Position numbers and translations under genes: made by a program | Source: Xestospongia bergquistia | Taxonomy: Eukaryota; Porifera; Demospongiae; Haplosclerida; Petrosiidae | NCBI GenBank assembly: GCA_963965975.1 | Contig: OZ014411.1 | Coordinates: forward strand, 870,501-934,500 | Direction: 5' to 3' | DNA length: 64,000 nt | The notes under the pieces: generated by a model | What the model was told of the DNA's origin: nothing | What the model saw: the letters and a program-made list of their open reading frames with translations, nothing else | The model's database searches: none | Shown here: positions 36,102-47,900 of the stretch, piece by piece | Layout of the letters: each line of letters opens with the position of its first letter | How positions within the stretch are numbered: the stretch's first letter is position 1

Positions 36102-36960
36102 TAAAAAAGTAGTTTTATCTAACATATTGATGTGACATATATATATATACGTGTGTGTGTATACTCAGTATAATGTTACTATTTGGCATACAGTGTATAT
36201 AACATGACTTTTTTCGAAGTTTGTCTCTCTATATTTAATAATTCAAAAGATATATGGAATGAAGACAACTTTATACTTTACATTTCCATCACAACTACAA
36301 ACACTATCACCAGTTTATAATGTGCTTCGGTTTTGAAGAACTAGCCCATCCTATAGGAGTTTCCTTACCAAACTAGGATGCATCATGGCAAAAGGTAGTC
36401 TGGTATCTTTGATAGATTTCATGGGACTGGAAATAATGTGTACACGGAAAATATCCGTGTACACATCATTTCACTTCACAAACACTTTAAATAAATGATA
36501 AATATAGACTACATTAAAAAGTATCAATAACTATTATTAAAGTATTGTTGGACCAGTGGCATATTGTTGTTGTTGTATTATTGTTTATATAGTTTAAAAT
36601 TTAAAACATATATTTTATCTATGTTTTATCTCAGCAGGTAGAAACTATAGCGTGACAAATAGCAAACTAGACTAGTGGCTACACATAGACTGTGATTTAT
36701 TTCAATGGTCTATTCAACACACATGTACTGCCATTTATTTAAGATGCTCACTTATAACTATAACATTTTTCTATAGCCTTCAAAAGAAGACCAGCACTTA
36801 CAATAAATATAACAAGAGGTATGGTCAAAAGTTATGTGATGTGATACTAGTATAATACAATAACTATGTAATGAGTAGTCATAGTGAAGAAAGAAGTAGT
36901 TTATGATTTATAAAAAGAAAAAAAATAGTCAAATTAGTTATTTACAAAAGCTAAGGTACT
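36102..36960. other. Spacer with a strong hairpin
   Basis: No coding recognised. Contains a TATA/TGTG microsatellite near 36138-36160 and the hairpin at 36432-36470. It ends at the retroelement fossil. Confidence 0.5.
36432..36470. repeat. Near-perfect hairpin
   Basis: Arms AATAATGTGTACACGGA and TCCGTGTACACATCATT with a 5-base loop; 16 of 17 positions pair. Possibly the centre of a foldback repeat. Confidence 0.75.
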
Positions 36961-36969
36961 TGGCCTCAT

Positions 36970-37760
36970 ATAAAATGAAGTCCCACAGAGTATGAGGATT
37001 GTGACTATCTTACCTCAGGGATAATGCATGATCCTCTCAAGCCAAAAATTGCTGATGAAGCAAGAAAGATAAGAGATTGAACCTCACCCAACTGATAGTA
37101 ATTCTATAAGGTTCATAAGATAATAAGGATACCAAACATTTGCAACCTGAAGTTGCTGGTCTACCCATTTAACCAGATATGCTAAAACAAATGGGTAAAG
37201 GACCCATTTTCTATTTATTTAACATTTGTTAACAAACACATTGTTTCTAATGTCATGTCTTCTGTAAAACTCAGTCGATGAGGTATTTGTATATGATGAA
37301 GCATTTAAGTTAAAGACCCCATATCAAAATATGCAGTTGGTTCTTGCATGCCCCAAAAGTCTTCCATCTAATATCTAATCTTGTCAAATGGTCTTTGTTT
37401 ACTGTTTTGAAGATAAAAATTCTCCAATTAAGGGTGTAATGGAAATTCAATACAAACATCATAGCAAACTTCAGAAATGACATCTGCAGAGAGAGTACTG
37501 ATTTGTTTTGTCAGACAATAGAAAAAACAAGGAAGAGCTGATAATGAGAGCACGATCAATAACAAATAGCAGATCAAAAGTAACTGTGTCAGCTGCCTGT
37601 GGTACCTCAAACACAGAGCATTTTGAAATGCACCTTCGTGTAACAAAGAAAATGTAACTTTTCATGGGGAAAGCAATGAGCGAACTAGAACACCTTTTTC
37701 TTTTGCTGCATCAAGAAGACTTTGGGTAGGTTTGATAAGTTGAGACATAAGACCATCTGA
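36970..37760 (-). mobile_element. Retroelement polyprotein fossil, family unresolved
   Basis: Minus-strand pieces recall the C-terminal region of a retroelement polyprotein common in sponge and cnidarian genomes: an ALCLRYHRQL-like block, an ISEVCYDVCIEFPLHP-like block, and a region near 37050-37200 recalling the FTPLVFSxxGGM...RLASLL part. Broken in several places; no termini seen. Assignment is by remembered motif pattern, so tentative. Confidence 0.5.
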
Positions 37761-37779
37761 CAGTGATAAGTTAGACATA

Positions 37780-38835
37780 TTCTTCAAATTTCAAGCTGCA
37801 AATTTGTTTGTCAATAAAGAACATAGACTTTCACATTTTGGGAAATTAATAGAATCATATTTTAGTTAATGTTGACTTTATTAATTCATCTTTACATAAT
37901 GATAATCTACAATGTGCTACTGATTCTAATCTACCAACTGTGTTAACTAAGTATAAAATTAATGTTGGGAATCAATGACTTCAATACATGTGTGCATGCT
38001 ATTGACTTTTAGCTTCACAGCACATTTGTTATAATAATAATAATATATTATATAGCAGTTGTAATAGCCTCCAATTGATCAACAATCATGAATAAATAAC
38101 ATAATTTTTAAAAAAATTGGTGTGTGATTTGCAGATGCCACATTTCTCTCATTATGACCTGACCAATTTCAAATTGCTTCCTACATCCCATGCAGTCCCC
38201 ATGCTAGCTTGATGACATTGTGATATTTGAAATACTATTAGTAAACTGCTCCCATTCTTAACACAAACAGAGCGTAGTACACAAAAACAGTTTTATATTG
38301 ATATAGAACTACATATGTATATTTTGAAAATAACAATGACCCAATCCCCTTGTTGTAGTACTAAAAAAGCTAAAAAGGGTCAAAAAATAACAGCTAATAT
38401 ATGTACTTTTGTCAGATAAGATTAAAGAGATAAATGAACAGTGAGTACAATTATGTATATGTTACATCTAAACAGTAACAACATACACATGTGGTATGAT
38501 AGACAATATTATAAAACAAAACTAAATTAACAATAACAATACATGTGTGTGTGTTTAATATCAAATAAATGTAGATGTATAGGAAGTAGTAAATATGTGT
38601 ATAGTATAAAAGTACATGTATTTGTCACATTTAAGTGGATATATTACATGTACATGTGTACTGTCTTTCCATGATTAGGTATTTCACTCAGAGAAGTTGT
38701 ATGAATTTTTGAGCATAACAAAATAACAAAAAAAAGCATAACAAAATAAGATTGAAGGTCAAATGTTATGAGTTAGATAAACATCAAAGTATTCAATCAA
38801 TGAAATACAATAATTACTTGTAAGAGACAACTTAC
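37780..38835. other. Region between retroelement fossil and gene B
   Basis: The part from about 38440 to 38660 resembles introns next to YSEIV-type ankyrin exons (see 1420-1740 and 9540-9740), so gene B or a former copy extended here. No further exon found. Confidence 0.5.
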
Positions 38836-38934
38836 ATTGTTTGCTATATCAGTATTAGCATTAGCATTTAGTAACAATCGCACAATTTCACTATAGCCTT
38901 CCTTTGATGCAACAAAGAGAGGAGTCTTACCTTC
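38836..38934 (-). CDS. Gene B exon 20: YSEIV-type ankyrin repeat
   Basis: 33 residues starting EGKTPLFVASKEGYSEIV and ending TDIANN; acceptor TACAG, donor GTAAG in phase 0, so at least one more exon should follow. Confidence 0.83.
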
Positions 38935-41900
38935 CTGTACATATACAGTGATAAATGTCATGTTGGGAACATCAAACTTAATAGTGAGTATAATTATGTT
39001 TATATTACATCTAAACAGTAACAACTTAAATTGTAGTCATAACAAAATTAATTATAACATAAAAGTGAGTATAATCAAGTATATGTTACATTTAAACTAA
39101 ATTAACATTAAAGGAAGATAATGTATTACATGTTCAATGTTTTATGTCAAAGGGCAACTGGTATACATGTAAGTGTACATATAAAGTTTGTAAGAAATAA
39201 CATTAGAATACAAGACATACACTTGTCAAATGTCCAAGACATGTACTACATACGCCACTATAAAAAGAGTTGGTTATATTTATGAACCACACTCAATTGT
39301 GTCACTTCTTTAAGTCATCCATTTATGAACAATGCCAAAGAATGTCTTGTAAATAGTAATTCATAAGTAAGATGAGGACATACTACCACATCATAATAAC
39401 AAGTTAATGTGTTATTGCACACTAAAATATGGAAAATGTAGACAGCTATTTTGGTTTTGCTTTTGAACAAGTGACACACTTTATATAATGGATTTAACCT
39501 GTCATTAGAATACATTGGAAACATGAGCTTTTGACTGTTTCTACTCAAATAAATTGACTTTTTAATTTCAAATTTACAAGTTGTTTTTTTCTAACTCAGG
39601 CAATCAGGTCTACCCTTTTATTATGTTTGCTTATCTTTATATTATCTAGTTCACTGCTATAATGTAATGTAATCTTATCATTATGAGAGCTGAATGATAT
39701 TTACTGGCTGTTCACAATTATTAATTGTACAAATTATTACATAAAATATTAGGTATTTGGTTATTTTATTGAAGTAGTAACTATTCTCCCAATTATAACA
39801 TAGATTTCAAAAACAATGTTGATATGCCAGAGTATAAGTTTATTTATTTTTAAAATGTATACAATAATAGTATTCAGTACATGTACTTGCCAATATTTAC
39901 ATAACTTAATATGACTACATGGATATCTCACTGACCTTGTCCAGAACATCAACTTGAACACCATGGTCTAGTAATAATTGTGCTACTTTATAATGACCAT
40001 TGTAACATGCTATGAACAATGGGGTTTTGCCATCCTAAACAAGATATAATATTATTGTCACATACTAGTAAAAACTATATAGCAACAGCATTGCTAAGTG
40101 ATACTAGAGAACATTCCTACTCTTAGATACATCATCATTGGCTATTTCTACTTATAGAACACTACATGTAACCATGGTTAATAATAAACCACGCTTCTAA
40201 ACTTAAATGTCAAACCTCATTTCCTTTGTGAACAAAGTATCTTTATTAACTTCTATTGTGTTACATAACTAAACATGAATACATGATGATAACTTATTGC
40301 ACACTAAAATAAGGACAATGTAGACAGATAATTTTTTCTTTTAAAAAAGTGACACACATAATATAATGAATTCAAGCTGTTATAAGATTGTCTGGGAAAC
40401 ACAATCTTTTGAGTGTTTCTGCTTAAGTAAATTGATTTTCAAATTTCAAATTTATAAGTCATTGTTCTTCCAGGTCTAAGCTTTTATTATGTTTGCTCAT
40501 CTTCAGATATTCTGGTTCACTCTTATAATGTGATGTGGTTTTTATCATTATGAGACCTCAATGATTAGTACTGGCTGTTAATAATTGTAAGAATTATTAA
40601 GTAAGATATTACGTTTTTTCAAAATAAATAAATCAAATGCTATATATTGTCATATCATAAACTTACATCATTAACAATATCAGTATTAGCTCCAGCTTTA
40701 ATTAGAAGATTAACAATGTTATGATCACCTCTAGAACATGCTCTGTGTAATGATGTGTCACCATACTATATATACAATGGAGAATACATGATACATTATT
40801 ATACAATTATATTATTAGAGATCTGAATCAACGTTACACTTAACCCCATACATTTCTCTTTGATACACTTCAAAATATTAGACAGAACTTGCCAATTTAA
40901 TAACTAAGTAAGTTGAGAGAAAAAATTTGTCTAAAGTTGAATCTAACTAACACGTTTATGTTGACTTATCAATCCAGTCTAAAATGTTATCTCATGTCCT
41001 TCTATCAAAGGTCAAGATTTGGTGTGTTTTTTTAAAATTCATAATTTGCTTTATCTGAGAGAATTGTTTAATTCTCAATATTTTGTTATTACATTTACAT
41101 TACTGTGTACTTTTAAAAAATATAGAATTGTTTTATACCTACATAATACAGATAGCTACATCTGTACAATATATTTTATTGAAGTAGCAATTATTCTCCC
41201 AATTATAACATATATTTCAAAAGCAGTGTTGATATACCAGAGTAAAAGTTTATTTACAATTGTAGCTGAACAATGACAAAAAGCAGAGATCAGGACAATT
41301 TTCTAATAGACCAAGTTAACTTTCATTTTACAAACATCAATAATATTCAGTACATGTACATGTCAGTATTTACATAACTTAACATGAATACTTAATGTGT
41401 CATTGACCTCGTCTGCAACATCCACTTGAACACCATGGTCTAGTAATAATTGTATTACTTTATCATGACCATAGTAACATGCTATGTACAATGGAGTTAT
41501 GCCATCCTAAACAACATATAATATTATTGTCACATACTAGCACAAACTACTCTGTATATAGCAAAGTATTATTAAGTGGTACTATTAAGGAATATTCACT
41601 CTCTATTAGAGAAAAGTTCCTGTTATTTTGACATGAGGAGAAGGATAAGCAAAGATTTGTCACTTCAATAACTTGCTAGACATTTTTTGATAAAAAATGA
41701 TTGTGAAGATTACAGTTTGTATTCTAGCAAAATTGATGAATTCTTAATATTTACTTGATGTGGACTTTAAAACACAAACGTGTTTTGAAATAAAAGATCC
41801 TTTAAAACCTACATAGTGACTGACAGCTATTCCTATGTATAATATTTTTGTAATAATTATAAAAAGGTATTTAAAATGAATATTGACATATCATGATCAA

Positions 41901-44900
41901 AACCATAGCTGAACAATAGCAACAAACAGAGATAAGGACAATTTTCTAATAGAAAAAACTAATTCCCATTATACAAACAATATTTACCATATATACATGT
42001 AAATATTTACATAACTTAACATGAATACATGATATATCACTGACCTCGTTTGGAACATCCACTTGAACACCATGGTCTAGTAATAATTGTACTACTTTAT
42101 CATGACCTTTGTGACATGCTATGCACAATGGAGTTTTGCCATCCTAAACAACATTGAATGTTTTTGTCCCATACTATTGCAAAGTGCTATAAAAATTATT
42201 AAGTGATACTACTAATGAACATTCACTCTCTATAGAGGAACGTTCCTGTTTTTATGACATGAGAAGGATAAGCAAGAATTTATCACTTCAATAACTTGCT
42301 AGTCAGTTTTTTTGATAAAAAATGACTGAAGATAACAGTTTGCATTCTGACAATATTACTGAATTATCAATATTTACTTGATGTGTTCTTTTAACAGCAA
42401 AAGTGCATTGAAATATAAAATCATTTAAAACCATGATCATGACTCTTAGCTGTGTCTATATATATACTACTCCTTATCTTTTATGATAATTATGAAGAGA
42501 TATTTAAAATCTATATTGATACATCATGATCACAAAACCATAGCTGAACAATGACAACAAACAGAAATTTGGACAATTTTCTAATAGACCAAGCTAATTT
42601 CCATTGTACAAACATCAAACATACTTACTATATGTACATATTAGTATTTACATAGCTTAACATGAATATATGATGGCTCACCTTGTTTGGAACATTCACT
42701 TGAACACCATAGTCTAGTAATAATTTGAGTACTCTATCATGACCTTTGTCACATGCTATACAGAATGGAGTATTGCCATCCTAAACAATGTATAACATTT
42801 TTGTCCCATACTATCTCAAAGTACTATAAAGGATTTTTAAGTGATACTAATAAGAACATTTACTCTTTATAGAGGAAAGTTCCTGTTTTTATGACATGAG
42901 AAGGATAAGCAAGAATTTATCACTTCAATAACTTGCTAGTCAGTTATTTGATAAAAAATGACTGAAGATCACAATTTGCATTCTCACAATATTACTGAAT
43001 TATTAATATTTACTTGATGTGTTCTTTTAAAAACAAATGTGCATTGAAATATAAATCATTTAAAATCTATATCATAATTCTCAGTTGTGTCTATATATAT
43101 ATTACTCCTTTTCTTATATGATAATTATGAAGAGATATTTAAAATCTATATTGATATATCATGATCACAAAACCATAGCTAAACAATGACAACAAACAGA
43201 AATTAGGACAATTTTCTAACAGACCAAGCTAATTTCCATGTACAAACATCAAACATACTTACTATATGTACATATTAGTATTTACATAGCTTAACATGAA
43301 TATATGATGGCTCACCTTGTTTGGAACATTCACTTGAACACCATAGTCTAGTAATAATTTGACTACTTTATCATGACCTTTGTAACATGCTATGGACAAT
43401 GGAGTATTGCCATCCTAAACAATGTATAACATTTTTGTCCCATACTATCATCACAAAGTACTATAAAGGATTATTAAGTGATACTAATAAGAACATTTAC
43501 TCTTTATAGAGGAAAGTTCCTGTTTTTATGACATGAGAAGGATAAGCAAGAATTTATCACTTCAATAACTTGCAAGTCAGTTTTTTGATAAAAAATGACT
43601 GAAGATAACAGTTTGCATTCTGAAAACATTACTGAATTATCAATATTTACTTGATCTGCACTTTTAAAACAAAAGTGCATTGAGATGTAAAATCATTTAA
43701 AATCTACATCATAATTCTCAACTGTGTCTATATATAGTACTCCTTATCTTTTTTGATAATTTAGGACAGCTTTTAAAAAGACCAAATGAATTTCCATTGA
43801 ACAAACTTAAATAATATTTACTATATGTGTATGTCAATATTTACATAACATGAATACATGATATGTCACTGACCTCGTTTGGAACAAGCACTTGAACACC
43901 ATGGTGTAGTAATAATTTGACTACTTTATCATGACCATTGTAACATGCTATGGACAATGGAGTTTTGCCATCCTAAACAATGTATAACATTTTTGTCCCA
44001 TACTATCATCACAAAGTACTATAAAGGATTATTAAGTGATACTATAGGAACATTACTCTTTATAGAGGAAAGTTTCTGTTTTTATGACATGAGAAGGATA
44101 AGCAAGAATTTATCACTTCAATAACTTGCTAGTCAGTTTTTTTGATAAAAATGACTGAAGATAACAGTTTGCATTCTGACAACATTACTGAATTATCAAT
44201 ACATGTATTTACTTGATTTGCGGTTTTAAAAACAAAAGTGCATTGAGATGTAAAATCATTTAAAATCTACATCATAATTCTCAGCTGTGTCTATATATAG
44301 TACTCCTTATCTTTTATGATAATTTAGGACAGCTTTTAAAAAGACCAAACGAATTTCCATTGAACAAACTTAAATAATATTTACTATATGTATAAGTCAA
44401 TATTTACATAACATGAATACATGATATGTCACTGACCTCGTTTGGAACAAGCACTTGAACACCATGGTGTAGTAATAATTTGACTACTTTATCATGACCA
44501 TTGTAACATGCTATGGACAATGGAGTATTGCCATCCTAAACAATGTATAACATTTTTGTCCCATACTATCACAAAGTACTATAAAGGATTATTAAGTGAT
44601 ACTAATAAGAACATTTACTCTTTATAGAGAAAAGTTCCTGTTTTTATGACATGAGAAGGATAAGCAAGAATTTATCACTTCAATAACTTGCTAGTCAGTT
44701 TTTTTGATAAAAAATGACTGAAGATAACAGTTTGCATTCTGACAACATTACTGAATTATCAATATTTACTTGATATGCACTTTTAAAAACAAAAGTGCAT
44801 TGAGATATAAAATCATTTAAAATCTACATCATAATTCTCAACTGTGTCTATATATAGTACTCCTTAGCTTTTACGATAATTATGAAGAGGTATTTAAAAT

Positions 44901-47900
44901 CTATATTGATACATCATGATCACAAAACCATAGCTGAACAATTACAAAAAACAAAAATTAGGACATTTTTCTAACAGACCAAACTAATTTCCATTGTACA
45001 AACATCAATAATATTTACTATATGTACAAGTCAATATTTACATAACTTAACATGAGTACATGATATGTCACTGACCTCATTTGGAACATGCACTTGAACA
45101 CCATAGTCTAGTAATAATTTGACTACTTTACCATGACCGTTGTAACATGTTATACACAATGGAGTTTTGATATATAATATTTTTGTCATATACTAGCACA
45201 AACTACTATAAAGGATTATTAAGTGATACTACTAAGGAACGTTCACTCTCTATAGAGGAAAGTTCCTGTTTTTATGACATGAGGAGTAAGATAAGCAAGA
45301 ATTTGTCACTTCAATAACATGCTTGTCAGTTATTTTTAAAAACATTAGTGAATTCACAATATTTATCTGTAATTTACAAAACAAAAGCGTATTGAAATAA
45401 AAGATCCTTTATAAACTACATAGTGACTGACAACTATTTCTATGTATAATATTTTTGTAGTAATTATGAAAAGGTATTTAAAAGCTATATTCATATATCA
45501 TGATCACAACCATAGCTGAATAATGACAACAGAGATAAGGACAATTTTCTAAAAGACCAAACTAATTTCCATTGTACAAATATAAATATTATCAGTACAT
45601 GTACATGTCAATATTTACATGACTTAACATATGTGATGTAGAGTAGACACTTGTGATTAGTATTAAGAGTATATCAGAACAACCATGAGGAAAACAACAA
45701 TAAGAACTATAACAACACTCAATCTACTAGACACATATGGCAATGAGTATTTATACAAAATCAAAAGATGAGAAGGGTTCTAGAATGTTCTAGTAACTAA
45801 TTTAAGAACATGTGGTGCAGTCCGAGAACGTGGTTAAGTACAGATAAAATGAGAGTTTACAATAATTAACAAGGACTATAGACATGATAAATAAACATTC
45901 ACATAATAAGTCTATAGTACACTACAACATAAATACATGATATGTCACTGACCTTATTTGGAACATCCACTTCAACACCATGGTCTAGCAATAATTTTAC
46001 TACTTTATCATGACCATTGTAACATGCTATAGACAATGGAGTATCACCATCCTAAACAAAATATAATTTATTGTCACATACTAGCACAAACTATTATGTA
46101 TATAGCAAAGCAGTATTAAGTGATACTACTAGAGAACATTCACTCTCTATTAGAGGAAATTCCTGCTTTCGTGACATAAAGAGAAGGAGAAGTAAGAGTT
46201 TGTATTTCAAAAGCTTGTTAGTGATTTATTTGAAATAAATGTGACTATAATATTATTGTCACATACCAGCACAAACTACTTTAAAGGATTATTTAATAAT
46301 ACCACTTAGGAACATTCACTCTCTATAGAAGAAAGTTCCTGTTTTTATGACATGAGGAGAAGGATAAGCACGAGTTTGTCACAATAACTTGCTAGTCAGT
46401 TTTTTGATAAAACATGACTGAAAATCACAGTTTCCTAACAGACCAAACTAATTTCCATTATATAAACATCAAACATACTTACTATATGTACATATCAGTA
46501 TTTGCATAACTTAACATGAATATATGATGGCTGACCTTGTTTGGAATATCCACTTGAACACCATAGTTTAGTAATAATTTGACTACTTTATCATGACCTT
46601 TGTCACATGCTATACACAATGGAGTTTTGCCATCCTAAATAATGTATAACATTTTTGTCACATACTATCACAAAATACTATGTCTATTAAGGTTCATGAG
46701 CTTACTTTTTGAGATGGCTATGTAGAAACCATTTATATGTAAGTGTTTCTTAAAATTTTTATATATGTACTTTAGTTTATAACCCAATAGTCATACTACT
46801 AAATACATAGAATGTAGTATAGCTATAACTCGAGTTTTCACATGTGAACACATTACTGTAAGTGGATTTGTTAAACAGTAATATGACTGACATTGACTCA
46901 CTTTATCCTTAATATTAACAGAAGAGCCATTCTCAATCAAAAGACACACAACATCTGTATAGTTATTCTTAGCAGCCAGATACAGTGCAGTCTCTCCTTC
47001 CTAATATAACATATGACATAAAGAAAATAAACAGATGTACATGTACACTGTACTTGTGTTTATCTAAGATAAACAACTAAAATGAATTTAATATGGTGGG
47101 TGAGACATATATTAATAGGAGTCATACATGTAGATACGTTATATTCTGTCAAGTTTGCATACAAGTGACCATTTTAAAACTACTAAGACACTACTTGATA
47201 AACTTAAACCAATTTTTATAAAATATTGCATGAAGACCTTTGGTGTATTACAAAATGTTGTATCAACCGTTATTTATCTAGCCTTTTAAAATATGACAGT
47301 CAAATAACTATACTAGACATAACTGTATATTAGATATAATTTTATTGAGATTGTAGTGATGTACATATGTTCGTTTTACTGAACAAGATATCTAAGTATG
47401 GATTGCTCTTATGTAGGATATTTTCAATATTAGTGTGGCTGAAACTAACATTCATATTAAGAAGAACAACTATGATATTTCCCAATTGATTATATATACA
47501 TTCATAAATTCAATTACTATTGACACAATAGTACAGACAAACAAATCAGTGTCAATATAATCAGGCTGGATTCAATACTGTAGTCTCTTTAGCCACTACT
47601 TTCTTCTTCCAAACACCTTACTTTAGTTTTATTTTTTTGAATTTAAAATCTGTCAATGACTCTTTCCATTTTACATGCATGTATTAACTAAATATTGAGA
47701 TGCAATGAATACATAGAGCTCATAATTGGCAGGCTTAAAAGGCGAAGTAAACTTGTCAGACTACATAATGTAAAAGTATATTCAAACATTAGGGTATGAT
47801 TAACTGATAAGCTTTACTGCTGACCAATATTGATGTTCAGAACAGGCAAAGCTGTCTAATTTTGTTAAAATATAGAACAAGACTTATATTATTTCAACTT

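Larger units (their letters stand above)
41408..45169 (-). repeat. Tandem array of exon-plus-intron units
   Basis: Six units with DG-type exons starting at 42045, 42682, 43316, 43874, 44437 and 45076: spacings about 637, 634, 558, 563 and 639 bp. Introns share CAATAACTTGCTAGTCAGTT, GTTCCTGTTTTTATGACATG and GCATTCTGA blocks. Two units lack a roughly 75-bp block (around AAAACCATAGCTGAACAATG), giving a short and a long form. Confidence 0.85.

Noticed and set aside
37428-37665. Two overlapping minus-strand frames as possible host membrane proteins (Leu-rich)
   Set aside because: They fit a retroelement polyprotein fossil better; the hydrophobic look is incidental.
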